Assembly (NCBI RefSeq): GCF_031457455.1
Contig: NZ_JAVDWU010000010.1
Span: 201,313-265,312 of the forward strand
DNA: 64,000 nucleotides
Direction of reading: 5' to 3'
Source: Hydrogenophaga palleronii_A
GTDB lineage: Bacteria; Pseudomonadota; Gammaproteobacteria; Burkholderiales; Burkholderiaceae_C
Made by a program: the position numbers and the translations under genes. Below are positions 50,318-58,720 of the stretch, one piece after another. The notes under the pieces were generated by a model. That model was not told the origin of the DNA. It did not search any database and saw only the letters and a program-made list of their open reading frames with translations. Numbering within the stretch: the first letter of the stretch is position 1; each line of letters begins with the position of its first letter.

Positions 50318-50809
50318 ATGACAGACGTCGTCACTGCGACCACCCGCCCCGATATCCATGCCTTGGCCCACGCCATGCGGCATTGCAACGCGCTGGACGC
50401 CGTGCCGCTGACGCTCACCGAGCCGCAGTGGCAGATCGTGGCCAGTTACCTCCAGCCGGTGTCACTCCAGCTGGGAAAGGTGCTGATCGAGCAGGGTGTG
50501 AAGGACCGCACCGTCTACTTTGTGGAAAGCGGCACCCTCACCGTGCATTACGAGGACAGCAAGGAGCGCATCCGCATCGCGGTGGTCGGCGCCGGGTCGG
50601 TGCTCGGTGAAGGCGCGTTTTTCAGCCACCTGCCACGCAGCGCCACGGTACATGCCGGCAGCGACTGCCGCTTGTGGTGCCTTACCCCCCTGCGGTTTCG
50701 GGAGTTCTCCGTGCGGCACCCGGACCTGGCGCTTGAACTCACCGTGGCGATGTCGGCCGTGCTGGCCCGCCGCATGTACAACCGACCCAAACGCATCGCC
50801 GTGACCTGA
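50318..50809 (+). CDS. cyclic nucleotide-binding domain protein without HTH
   Basis: 163 residues from ATG 50318. One cNMP-binding beta-roll: GKVLIEQGVKDRTVYFVESG, LGEGAFFSHLPRSATVHA (phosphate-binding cassette region) and a C-terminal helix ending RRMYNRPKRIAVT. The DNA-binding domain of Crp/Fnr proteins is absent, so it probably acts by protein contact. Alone between mnmE and the next hypothetical gene. Confidence 0.85.
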   Translation: MTDVVTATTRPDIHALAHAMRHCNALDAVPLTLTEPQWQIVASYLQPVSLQLGKVLIEQGVKDRTVYFVESGTLTVHYEDSKERIRIAVVGAGSVLGEGAFFSHLPRSATVHAGSDCRLWCLTPLRFREFSVRHPDLALELTVAMSAVLARRMYNRPKRIAVT

Positions 50810-50903
50810 ACAACGCCTTTGCCCCCTCGGTGCGGCGGAACTGAACCGAAACGTACCTGCTATTCCAACCATTGCGCCGCAGCCTGTTGCGCATACTCAC
50901 ATC

Positions 50904-51560
50904 ATGTTCATGCTCAACTGGCTGAAAGCCAAAAAATCCACCGCCAGTCGATCAAGACGTGGTCGCCGCACGTTCGCGCAGACCACCTTGCCACTGATTT
51001 CTCCGCGTCGGGGTCGCCGCATCCTGCGTCGGGAGCAGCTGTTCTCCGTGGTGCGGGAATCCATGATTCGCGGCGGGGTCCTGTCCACCAGCTACGAATT
51101 CAAGGTGCTCACCCTGGACGCGAACGGCGATGGTTTTCTGGTGCTGGTCGATCTGGCCTTGCCCACGGAGAGCATGCCCGACGAATACCTGCTTGAAATC
51201 GAGCGCTGGATCCAGGCCAGTGCCCAGTCCAGGCACGACATGCAGGTGCGCTCGGTGTACTGGCGCCGCAAGGCGGTCCATGATCAACGGGGCATTGCGC
51301 TGAAGGCCGCCGTGGCGGCGCAGACCCGCCGCGAGCCGGCCGAGCCCAGCGAGACGGCGATTCCGGTGCCCGATCGGAACCCGGAAAGCACCCGGGTGCA
51401 AGGCGTTCAGGCGGAAGAAGTGGAGGCTTTCCGGCGAGCGCTGCAAAAAGCGGCGAACCCCATCCGCCGTCCGCTGCTTGAGGAGGGCGAGAACCTGCCT
51501 GTGCCCGAGTCCCACAGCGATTTCAGCGCACTGAGCGAAACCCAGTACGGAAAGCTGTAG
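50904..51560 (+). CDS. conserved hypothetical protein
   Basis: 218 residues. A basic, Arg-rich N-terminus (residues 8-45), then an alpha/beta core (FKVLTLDANGDGFLVLVDLA, YLLEIERWIQASAQ, VRSVYWRRKA) and an acidic, probably disordered tail from ~140. No known domain or motif recognised. Its base usage resembles native genes. Function unknown. Confidence 0.7.
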   Translation: MFMLNWLKAKKSTASRSRRGRRTFAQTTLPLISPRRGRRILRREQLFSVVRESMIRGGVLSTSYEFKVLTLDANGDGFLVLVDLALPTESMPDEYLLEIERWIQASAQSRHDMQVRSVYWRRKAVHDQRGIALKAAVAAQTRREPAEPSETAIPVPDRNPESTRVQGVQAEEVEAFRRALQKAANPIRRPLLEEGENLPVPESHSDFSALSETQYGKL

Positions 51561-51587
51561 AGCGTTGCCCCCGCGCCCTGCGGGTGT

Positions 51588-51702
51588 GCCAAGCCCTCCG
51601 GCGCGAAATGTCCCATCCAGAGATTCCGTCGGGCCGGCTCTGCCGGACGACTGGTATCGCCCCCTTGAGGGGGTAGCGCGAAGCGCTGCGGGGGTGTTCA
51701 AG
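51588..51702. repeat. dispersed palindromic repeat, copy E
   Basis: GTCGGGCCGGCTCTGCCGGA arm followed by CCCCCTTGAGGGGG and GCGCGAAGCGCTGCGGGGGT. Sits between the convergent hypothetical gene and apt. Confidence 0.8.
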
Positions 51703-51703
51703 T

Positions 51704-52246
51704 TCAACCGGCGAAGTCGACCAGGGTGAACAGGGGCAGTCCCGAGGCACGCAGCTTGGCTGATCCACCCAGTTCAGGCAGGTCCACGATGGCAGCGCCT
51801 TCCATCACCTCGGCGCCTAGCTTCTCCAGCAATTTGCACCCCGCCATCATGGTGCCGCCGGTGGCAATGAGGTCGTCGATCAACACCACCTTGTCGCCTG
51901 CCCGAACCGCATCGGTGTGCAGTTCGACCGTTGCACTCCCGTATTCGAGTTCGTAGGTTTCTTCGACCGTGGTGAAAGGCAGCTTGCCCTTTTTGCGAAT
52001 GGGCACAAAGCCCACGCCCAGTTCATAGGCCAGCACGGAGCCGATGATGAAACCCCTGGCGTCCAGCCCAGCGATGACCGTGGGCCGCAGCCCGGGGTCC
52101 ATGTACCGATGCACGAACGTGTCGATCAGCACACGAAACACTTTGGGATCCTGCAGCAGCGGGGTGATGTCGCGAAACTGCACACCGGGTGCGGGCCAGT
52201 CGGGCACGGTGCGGATGTGGGATTTCAGATAGGCAGAGGTGTCCAT
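51704..52246 (-). CDS. apt: adenine phosphoribosyltransferase
   Basis: About 180 residues from ATG 52246 (MDTSAYLKSHIRTVPDWPAP). Forms AMP from adenine and PRPP. The PRPP-binding motif VVLIDDLIATGGTM, RGFIIGSVLAYELGVGFVPI and DFRDITPLLQDP-like FRDITPLLQDP are typical. A start at 52273 would add nine residues. Confidence 0.96.
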   Translation of the reverse strand: MDTSAYLKSHIRTVPDWPAPGVQFRDITPLLQDPKVFRVLIDTFVHRYMDPGLRPTVIAGLDARGFIIGSVLAYELGVGFVPIRKKGKLPFTTVEETYELEYGSATVELHTDAVRAGDKVVLIDDLIATGGTMMAGCKLLEKLGAEVMEGAAIVDLPELGGSAKLRASGLPLFTLVDFAG

Positions 52247-52380
52247 GGGCAGGGTCCGTTGCGGATCGGTCATTATGGGCCAGCCGCCTCACGCGGGATC
52301 CCTGGCGCAGCATGCAAAAGCGCTGTGCCTGCACGTGCAGCCGGCCCTCGCAGCTGCCGGAAGCGCCTTGGTTGCTCGCG

Positions 52381-54366
52381 TCAGCCGGACAGCAGCTTGT
52401 CTTCTGCCAACGACAGGGCTTGCGCCTTGCCGCCCAGCACCAGGGTGTCGCCGCCTTCCATCACGGTGTCGTCGTCAAACACTGCTGCCTTGCCGCCGGC
52501 ACGGCGCAAGCTCACGAGCCGCACGCCGATCGCTTCCAGGGCCAGATGACCGAGTGTCTTGCCGACCGAGCGGCCCCCTGTGGGCAAGGTCACCGTGTGC
52601 AGCCGCTCATGATCAATCTCATCGAGGCTGTCGTCGTCGGCGCCGTGGAAATAACCGCGCAGCAGGTTGTAGCGCGCATCGCGCTGATCCTGCACCACGC
52701 GGATCACGCGCCGCATGGGCACGCCCACCAGTGCCAGGGCGTGGCTGGCCAGCATCAGACTGGCCTCAATGGCCTCGGGCACCACCTCGGTGGCGCCAGC
52801 GCCGCGCAGTTTTTCCAGGTCAGCGTCGTCCACCGTGCGCACCACCACCGGCACGTGCACCGCCTGTTCCTGTGCGTGGTGCAACACCTTGAGGGCGCTG
52901 GGCGTGTCCAGGTAGGTGACGACCACCGCGCTGGCGCGATGCAACCCGGCCGCCATGAGCGCCTGCAGCCGAGCGGCGTCACCAAACACGACCGAATGCC
53001 CGGCCGCAGCGGCCTGGCGCACCCGGTCGGGGTCGAGGTCCAGCGCCATGTACGGAATGCCTTCGCCATCCAGCAGCCGGGCCAGGTTCTGACCGCAGCG
53101 GCCATAGCCACAGATGATCACGTGCTTGTCGGCATTGATGGCTTTGCGCGCGATGCTGGTCATCTGCACCGACTGCATCAGCCAGTCGCTGCCCACCACT
53201 CGGCCCACGATGGCATTGGTGTAGAGGATGATGAAGGGCGTGGCCAGCATGGAGATCACCATGCTGGCCAGAATGGGGTTGAACAGCTGTGGGGGCACCA
53301 GGTTGTTCTGGCCGGCCAGGGTGAGCAGCACCAGGCCGAACTCGCCGCCCTGCGCCAGGTACAACCCCACTCGCAGCGACACGCCCATGGATGCGCCAAA
53401 CAACCGGGTCAGACCCGTGATCAGGGCGAGTTTGAAAGCCACGGACAGCGACATCAGCAACAGCACCAGCGGCCAGCGATCAAGCACCAGCCGCCAGTCC
53501 AGCATCATGCCGATGGTGATGAAGAACAGGCCCAGCAGCACGTCGTGAAACGGCCGGATATCGGTCTCCACCTGGTGCTTGTATTCCGTCTCCGAAATCA
53601 GCATGCCAGCCACGAAGGCGCCCAGCGCCAGGGACAGCCCGGCGTGTTCGGTGAGCCAGGCCAGGCCCAGGGTGATGAGCAGCAGGTTGAGCATGAACAG
53701 TTCATCGCTCTTCTGGCGCGCCACCAGGGTCAGCCACCAGCGCATCACCTTCTGACCGCCGGTGAGCAGAATGCCCAGCAGCACCACTGCCTTCACCAGC
53801 GCCAATGCCAGGGCCGGGAACAGCTTGTCCGGATCGGCTGCAAGGGCGGGAATCAGCACCAGCAAGGGCACCACCGCCAGATCCTGGAACAGCAGAATGC
53901 CCATGACACGTTTGCCGTGCTCGGATTCCAGCTCCAGCCTTTCGGCCATCAGCTTGATCACGATGGCCGTGCTGCTCATGGCCATCACCCCGCCCAGCGC
54001 CAGGGCGATCTGCCAGGAAATGTCCCACCAGGTCGGCAGCATCAGAGTCAAGGCCAACGAGGCGCCGGTGGTGATGAGCACGGTCAGCACCACCTGGGAC
54101 AGGCCCAGGCCGAACACATGACGCTTCATCGCTCTGAGCTTGGGCAGACTGAACTCCAGTCCGATCACAAACATGAGGAAGACCACACCGAACTCGGCCA
54201 GGTAGCGAATGCCGCTGGAGTTCTGGGCCAGCGCGAGCGCGTTGGGCCCGATAAGAATGCCGACGACCAGGTAGCCCAGCATCGGCGGCAGCTTGAGCTG
54301 ACGGCACGCCACCACGCCCAACACAGCGGCCAGCAGGTACAGGAGCGCAATGTCGAGCGAATTCAT
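52381..54366 (-). CDS. CPA2-type cation:proton antiporter (KefB/KefC-like)
   Basis: 661 residues. N-terminal ~390 residues are a 12-13 helix Na+/H+ exchanger domain with GIRYLAEFGVVFLMFVIGLE and SLALGAFVAGMLISETEY; residues ~410-530 are a TrkA-N/RCK domain with HVIICGYGRCGQNLARLL (NAD-binding GxGxxG), then a TrkA-C domain to the end. KefB/C-type proteins excrete K+ under electrophile stress. Divergent from kdsD. Confidence 0.92.
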   Translation of the reverse strand: MNSLDIALLYLLAAVLGVVACRQLKLPPMLGYLVVGILIGPNALALAQNSSGIRYLAEFGVVFLMFVIGLEFSLPKLRAMKRHVFGLGLSQVVLTVLITTGASLALTLMLPTWWDISWQIALALGGVMAMSSTAIVIKLMAERLELESEHGKRVMGILLFQDLAVVPLLVLIPALAADPDKLFPALALALVKAVVLLGILLTGGQKVMRWWLTLVARQKSDELFMLNLLLITLGLAWLTEHAGLSLALGAFVAGMLISETEYKHQVETDIRPFHDVLLGLFFITIGMMLDWRLVLDRWPLVLLLMSLSVAFKLALITGLTRLFGASMGVSLRVGLYLAQGGEFGLVLLTLAGQNNLVPPQLFNPILASMVISMLATPFIILYTNAIVGRVVGSDWLMQSVQMTSIARKAINADKHVIICGYGRCGQNLARLLDGEGIPYMALDLDPDRVRQAAAAGHSVVFGDAARLQALMAAGLHRASAVVVTYLDTPSALKVLHHAQEQAVHVPVVVRTVDDADLEKLRGAGATEVVPEAIEASLMLASHALALVGVPMRRVIRVVQDQRDARYNLLRGYFHGADDDSLDEIDHERLHTVTLPTGGRSVGKTLGHLALEAIGVRLVSLRRAGGKAAVFDDDTVMEGGDTLVLGGKAQALSLAEDKLLSG

Positions 54367-54504
54367 GGGCCGATATTAAGGGCTGGCAGCGCCTTTCGCG
54401 TGGGGGCGCAGATGCGGGACCCCGCCCCGTCGGGTTGCCGCGCCGCGCCGGATGGTGCGCATGGAAGAACAGCCAGGACCGACACGAACGGCGATAATCC
54501 GTCG

Positions 54505-55503
54505 ATGCAGTTGCCCTCCACCTTTGACCCGACGCGCGCAACCGCGTTTGCCCGAGAAACCTTGCAGATCGAGGCCGCGGCCATCACCGCCATGGCGCAG
54601 CGGCTGGACGGCAGCTTCGCTCAAGCCCTGTCGCTCATGCTCGCCTGCCAGGGCCGGGTGGTGGTGATGGGGATCGGCAAGAGTGGCCACATCGGCCGCA
54701 AGATCGCGGCCACGCTGGCGTCCACTGGCACGCCGGCCATGTTCGTGCATCCGGCGGAAGCCAGCCATGGGGATCTGGGCATGATCACCCCAGCTGATGT
54801 GGTGCTGGGGATCAGCAACAGCGGTGAAAGCGAAGAGCTCACCGTCATCCTGCCGCTCATCAAGCGCATGGGCGTGCCGCTGGTGGCCATCACCGGCCGC
54901 GTGCGCTCCACCCTCGGGCAGCATGCCGAGGTGGTGCTGGACGCTTCCGTGGAAAAAGAGGCCTGCCCGCACAACCTCGCCCCCACAGCCAGCACCACGG
55001 CCCAGCTGGCCATGGGCGACGCGATTGCCGTGGCGTTGCTGGATGCCCGTGGCTTCAAGGCCGACGATTTCGCGCGCTCCCATCCAGGGGGCACACTGGG
55101 GCGCAAGCTGCTCACCCATGTGCGCGACGTGATGCGCACCGGCGATGCCTTGCCTCGGGTCACGCAGGAGGCCGGGCTCATGACCCTGATGCGCGAGATC
55201 AGCGCCAAAGGCCTCGGCGCCAGCGCCATCGTCGACGACGACAACCGTGTGCTGGGCATCTTCACCGATGGCGACTTGCGCCGCCTGATTGAAAAGAGCG
55301 AGAACAACAGCGATCTCCGCAACCTGACGGCGCGCGAGGTCATGCACCCGGATCCGCGCACCATCCGCGCCGATGCGCTGGCCGTGACCGCCGCAGAGCT
55401 CATGGAGGCCACGCGCATCACCAGCGTGTTGGTGGTCGACGAGGCGGGCCGCCTGTGCGGTGCGCTCAACAGCAACGACCTCATGCGAGCGAAGGTGATT
55501 TGA
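54505..55503 (+). CDS. kdsD: D-arabinose 5-phosphate isomerase (KdsD/KpsF)
   Basis: 332 residues from ATG 54505. SIS domain ~35-200 (GRVVVMGIGKSGHIGRKIAA, ISNSGESEELTVILPLIKRM, SHPGGTLGRKLLTHV) followed by two CBS domains. Makes arabinose 5-phosphate for Kdo in lipid A assembly. Divergent from the KefB/C-like gene; kdsC follows after a repeat. Confidence 0.95.
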   Translation: MQLPSTFDPTRATAFARETLQIEAAAITAMAQRLDGSFAQALSLMLACQGRVVVMGIGKSGHIGRKIAATLASTGTPAMFVHPAEASHGDLGMITPADVVLGISNSGESEELTVILPLIKRMGVPLVAITGRVRSTLGQHAEVVLDASVEKEACPHNLAPTASTTAQLAMGDAIAVALLDARGFKADDFARSHPGGTLGRKLLTHVRDVMRTGDALPRVTQEAGLMTLMREISAKGLGASAIVDDDNRVLGIFTDGDLRRLIEKSENNSDLRNLTAREVMHPDPRTIRADALAVTAAELMEATRITSVLVVDEAGRLCGALNSNDLMRAKVI

Positions 55504-55504
55504 C

Positions 55505-55580
55505 CTCCCTGCGCCGCTGCACTGCTTCCACGCGGGGGACGGTGGCCCGGCAAAGCCGATTCCGCGGCGCCCTGGCATTA
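55505..55580. repeat. dispersed palindromic repeat, copy F (partial)
   Basis: Shortened copy: CTGCGCCGCTGC then GGCCCGGCAAAGCCGATTCC. It separates kdsD from kdsC, the only intergenic copy between codirectional genes. Confidence 0.7.
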
Positions 55581-55623
55581 AGGCACTTCGCTCGAACTTC
55601 TCCTCTGCAGTTAGCATTGCTTC

Positions 55624-56190
55624 ATGTCTCCTGATCTGCCACCGCTGCGTCCCACTCTGAACTTCGCGCCGGAGCTGTTGCTGCGTTCGCAAGCGGTGCG
55701 CGTGGTGTTTTTTGATGTGGACGGCGTGCTCACCGACGGGAGCCTCTATTTCAGTGAAGCGGGTGAGTCGATCAAGCGGTTTCATACGCTGGACGGCCAT
55801 GGCATCAAACTGCTGCAGCGGGCCGGCATCACCCCCGCCGTGATCACGGGACGCGATTCACCCGCGCTGCGACGGCGACTCGAAGCGCTGGGGGTGGTGC
55901 ATGTGCGCTATGGCACGGAAGACAAGCGACCCGCCGCCGAGGCCATCCTCAGTGAGCTGGGACTGACATGGGTGGACGCCGCAGCCATGGGAGACGACTG
56001 GCCCGACCTTCCCATGCTGCGTCGGGCGGCACTCGCCTGTGCACCTGCGACCGCCCATGCGGAAGTGCTGGCGGTGGTCCATCATGTCACGCAACGAGCC
56101 CCTGGCATGGGGGCCGTGCGTGAACTGTGCGATCTGCTGCTGGTCGCCAGTGGCGTCTATGCCCGTGAGCTGGAGGTGGCCGCACGATGA
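55624..56190 (+). CDS. kdsC: 3-deoxy-D-manno-octulosonate 8-phosphate phosphatase
   Basis: 188 residues, tetrameric HAD phosphatase type C0. VVFFDVDGVLTDG (nucleophile Asp), ITGRDSPALRRR, GDDWPDLPML are the HAD motifs. Makes Kdo from Kdo-8-P. Stops inside an ATGA overlap with lptC. Confidence 0.95.
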   Translation: MSPDLPPLRPTLNFAPELLLRSQAVRVVFFDVDGVLTDGSLYFSEAGESIKRFHTLDGHGIKLLQRAGITPAVITGRDSPALRRRLEALGVVHVRYGTEDKRPAAEAILSELGLTWVDAAAMGDDWPDLPMLRRAALACAPATAHAEVLAVVHHVTQRAPGMGAVRELCDLLLVASGVYARELEVAAR

Positions 56191-56846
56191 ACAGCACGTT
56201 GCCATTGGAGCCGCTGGTGAAAGCACCGCAGCGTATGGTCAAGAAACGGGTGTACCAGTTCTGGGACCAGGTCTCGATCTACCTGCCGGTCCTGTTGATG
56301 GGTTTGCTGGCGCTGGCGTCTTACTGGCTGTTGCGCGCCACACCCATACCCGAGGTGCCACCCGCAGAGCGGGAACTGGTGCACGAGCCCGATTACCGCA
56401 TGCGACGTTTCTCGGTCAAAGTGTTTGACGCCAATGGGCGCATCAAGTCCGAGGTGTATGGCGCAGAAGGGCGGCACTACCCCGACACGGACACCCTGGA
56501 GATCGACAAGGCCCGCATCCGAAACTACAGCCCGGAAGGACTGCTGACCACGGCCACGGCGCAGCGCGTGACCAGCAACGGCGACAACACGGAGTTCGTC
56601 CTGGAAGGCGATGCGATCGTGGTGCGGCAGGCGGGGAAGAATGCCGCTGGCAAACGTTTGCCACGGCTGGAGTTTCATGGCGAGTATTTGCGGGTGCTGA
56701 CCAAATGGGACATGTTGGCATCGGACCAGCCGGTGCTGCTGATCCGGGACAATGACCAGATGCGCGCCGACAGCATGGTGTACCGTGGCGACCGCCAGGC
56801 CGCCATGCTCAAGGGGCGGGTGAAGGTGCAGATGCAGCCGCGATGA
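56187..56846 (+). CDS. lptC: LPS export protein LptC
   Basis: 219 residues. Single N-terminal TM helix (~30-48, YLPVLLMGLLALASYWLL) and a periplasmic beta-jellyroll (RRFSVKVFDANGRIKSEVYG, YPDTDTLEIDKARIRNYSPE). Bridges LptBFG to LptA in the inner membrane. lptA and lptB usually follow; here an SDR gene does. Confidence 0.9.
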   Translation: MNSTLPLEPLVKAPQRMVKKRVYQFWDQVSIYLPVLLMGLLALASYWLLRATPIPEVPPAERELVHEPDYRMRRFSVKVFDANGRIKSEVYGAEGRHYPDTDTLEIDKARIRNYSPEGLLTTATAQRVTSNGDNTEFVLEGDAIVVRQAGKNAAGKRLPRLEFHGEYLRVLTKWDMLASDQPVLLIRDNDQMRADSMVYRGDRQAAMLKGRVKVQMQPR

Positions 56847-56882
56847 GCAAATCCCCTTCTTTGGCTGCGAGGTGACACCGGC

Positions 56883-57671
56883 ATGTCTCAGCTCCCGCTC
56901 GTTCTCATCACCGGCGCTTCCAGTGGCATCGGGCAGGCGCTGGCTGCGCGTTTTGCGCAGTCAGGCTACCGGCTGGCGCTGGTGGCGCGGCGCACGGACG
57001 ACACACAAGCCTGGGCCGATGCGCAGGGCCTGGGCGTTGATCGTTGTCGCATTTACGGCGCCGACGTGAGCGATACCGACAGCCTCGTGGCGGCAGCACA
57101 GGCCTGTGTGGCGGCGCAAGGCGTCCCAGACGTGGTGATCGCCAACGCCGGCATCAGCATCGGCATGGACACGGCCGAGCGCGATGACATTGACGTGATG
57201 GTCCGGACCTTTGCCACCAACAACACGGGGTTGGCGGCCACCTTCCATCCTTTTGTGACGGCCATGCGCGAACGGGGCAGTGGCACGCTGGTCGGCATCG
57301 CCAGTGTGGCGGCCATCCGGGGTCTGCCCGGTCATGGCGCCTATTGCGCCAGCAAGGCGGCGGTGGTGGCCTACTGCGAGAGCCTGCGGGGCGAGCTGCG
57401 TGGCAGCGGGGTGGCGGTGGTGACTTTGCTGCCGGGCTATGTGGACACGCCACTGACACGCCAGAACCGCTATGGCATGCCGTTCCTGCTGAGTGCGGAG
57501 GCATTCGCCGAGCGGGCCTTTCAGGCCATCCAGGGTCAGGTCAGCTACCGGGTGATTCCCTGGCAAATGGGGGTGGTGGCCAAACTGCTGCGTCTCTTGC
57601 CCAATCCGTTGTTTGACCGTCTGCTGGCCGGGCGGCCTCGAAAGCACCGACAGAAGGGCAAGCGCGCCTGA
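56883..57671 (+). CDS. short-chain dehydrogenase
   Basis: 262 residues. TGASSGIGQALA at ~11-22, NAG in ANAGISIG, catalytic Ser in GIASVAAIRG and YCASK. The C-terminus is basic (RPRKHRQKGKRA). Classical SDR of unknown substrate; 36 bp after lptC and probably cotranscribed. Confidence 0.9.
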   Translation: MSQLPLVLITGASSGIGQALAARFAQSGYRLALVARRTDDTQAWADAQGLGVDRCRIYGADVSDTDSLVAAAQACVAAQGVPDVVIANAGISIGMDTAERDDIDVMVRTFATNNTGLAATFHPFVTAMRERGSGTLVGIASVAAIRGLPGHGAYCASKAAVVAYCESLRGELRGSGVAVVTLLPGYVDTPLTRQNRYGMPFLLSAEAFAERAFQAIQGQVSYRVIPWQMGVVAKLLRLLPNPLFDRLLAGRPRKHRQKGKRA

Positions 57672-57715
57672 GCTTCCATGGGAAGAACCGCTGGCGCTAA
57701 AAAACCACCGGCCAT

Positions 57716-57750
57716 GAAAAAAGCCCCTGGGCAAAACCGAGGGGCCTTTG
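57716..57750. terminator. bidirectional terminator
   Basis: GCCCCT/AGGGGC stem with AAAAAA on the left and CTTTG on the right, between the SDR gene and the convergent RRM gene. It can serve both strands. Confidence 0.75.
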
Positions 57751-57793
57751 TCTGAACCCGATCTTCACCGGGTCAGGGGCTCAACGCTGTGGA

Positions 57794-58201
57794 TCAGTAG
57801 CCACCGCGGCCACCGCCGCCGCCACCTTCACGACGACCGCCGCCGCCGTAGGGGCTGCGGAAACCGCCGTCGCTGCCGCCACCACCACCAAAGCCGCCAC
57901 CGCCGCTGCGGCCACCGCCAAAGCCGCCGCCACCCGAACGGGGAGGACGTGCTTCCATCGGACGGGCTTCGTTCACCACCAGGCTGCGACCGCCCAGCGA
58001 CTGACCATTCATGCCTTCGATGGCGGACTGGGCTTCAGCATCGCTGCCCATTTCCACAAAACCAAAACCTTTTGAGCGACCTGTGTCGCGCTCCATCATG
58101 ACTTTGGCGCTGTTGACAGAGCCAAAAGCGCCGAATGCCTGTTGCAGGTCTTCGTCGCGCACGGTGTAAGGCAGGTTGCCCACGTACAGTTTGTTGCCCA
58201 T
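57794..58201 (-). CDS. glycine-rich RNA-binding protein (RRM)
   Basis: 135 residues from ATG 58201. One RRM: RNP2 KLYVGNLPY at ~4-12 and RNP1 SKGFGFVEM near 43-51; the C-terminal ~50 residues are Gly/Arg-rich (GGGGFGGGRSGGGGFGGG). Resembles bacterial cold-inducible RBP proteins seen in cyanobacteria and beta-proteobacteria. AGGAG precedes the start within ATTAGGAGT. Confidence 0.95.
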   Translation of the reverse strand: MGNKLYVGNLPYTVRDEDLQQAFGAFGSVNSAKVMMERDTGRSKGFGFVEMGSDAEAQSAIEGMNGQSLGGRSLVVNEARPMEARPPRSGGGGFGGGRSGGGGFGGGGGSDGGFRSPYGGGGRREGGGGGGRGGY

Positions 58202-58596
58202 TGTTGGGACTCCTAATAACACTGAGAAAAATAGCGATGGAGCCCCGTTAGCAAACAAAACCTGTAGCACGCGAAACCAACCGATCACTTGTCAAGCGAG
58301 GTTTTTAGACCCACGCCAGCGCATTATGCGCTGAATGCCCCGGAACGAAAGACTTTTTTGTTAACGGTGGTGACCGCTTTTGGAGGCGATGCGCCGGCAC
58401 AACACCACGGTCAATGCCGGATCGAAGGTCGGGAATCTGACCGTGGCCGGCCCTGCGGCGCCAACGGGCACGCAGGCCGATCCGCTCATTGCCGCCGCGG
58501 ACAGGCGGCAATCGACGGGAGGATTCCTGCTCCCGCCAGGGTGTTGGAAGGGCAGACCATCAGGGCGGGGCAGGTGGTTCAATTTATACTGCCACC
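58202..58596. other. intergenic region between RRM gene and SAM-II riboswitch
   Basis: About 395 bp with promoter regions for the leftward RRM gene and the rightward met operon. A forward frame runs through it into metX but its translation (Arg/His/Gly-rich) is not metX-like. Candidate -10 TTTATACT lies near 58,583, about 15 bp before the riboswitch. Confidence 0.5.
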
Positions 58597-58648
58597 CAGC
58601 GCCGATTTGTTCCGGATTGCGGGCGCTTTAAAAATGCCGCTAAAGGGG
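58597..58648 (+). ncRNA. SAM-II riboswitch
   Basis: Consensus elements in order and spacing: GCGC helix arm, GATTTG, an ATTGC segment, second GCGC arm, TTTAA linker, and GCTAAAGG closing the pseudoknot. Matches the SAM-II pattern known mainly upstream of metA/metX in alpha-proteobacteria. It senses S-adenosylmethionine and should reduce metX expression when SAM is high. Confidence 0.85.
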
Positions 58649-58653
58649 AGACT

Positions 58654-58691
58654 CCCGGTCTCGCACCTTGCGGCACCGGGTTTTCTTTTTT
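58654..58691 (+). terminator. Rho-independent terminator-like hairpin in metX leader
   Basis: CCCGGT/ACCGGG stem followed by TTTTCTTTTTT, directly downstream of the SAM-II aptamer and before metX. Suggests transcription attenuation, or processing, in addition to any translational control. A second hairpin GGGCC/GGCCC overlaps the ribosome-binding region at 58,692-58,707. Confidence 0.75.
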
Positions 58692-58720
58692 GGGCCTCCT
58701 GCGGCCCGAGGTGCATCCAA

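Noticed and set aside
52189..54504. Long N-terminal extension of kdsD over the antiporter gene
   Set aside because: The extension is antisense to the KefB/C-like gene; KdsD homology begins at the ATG at 54505.
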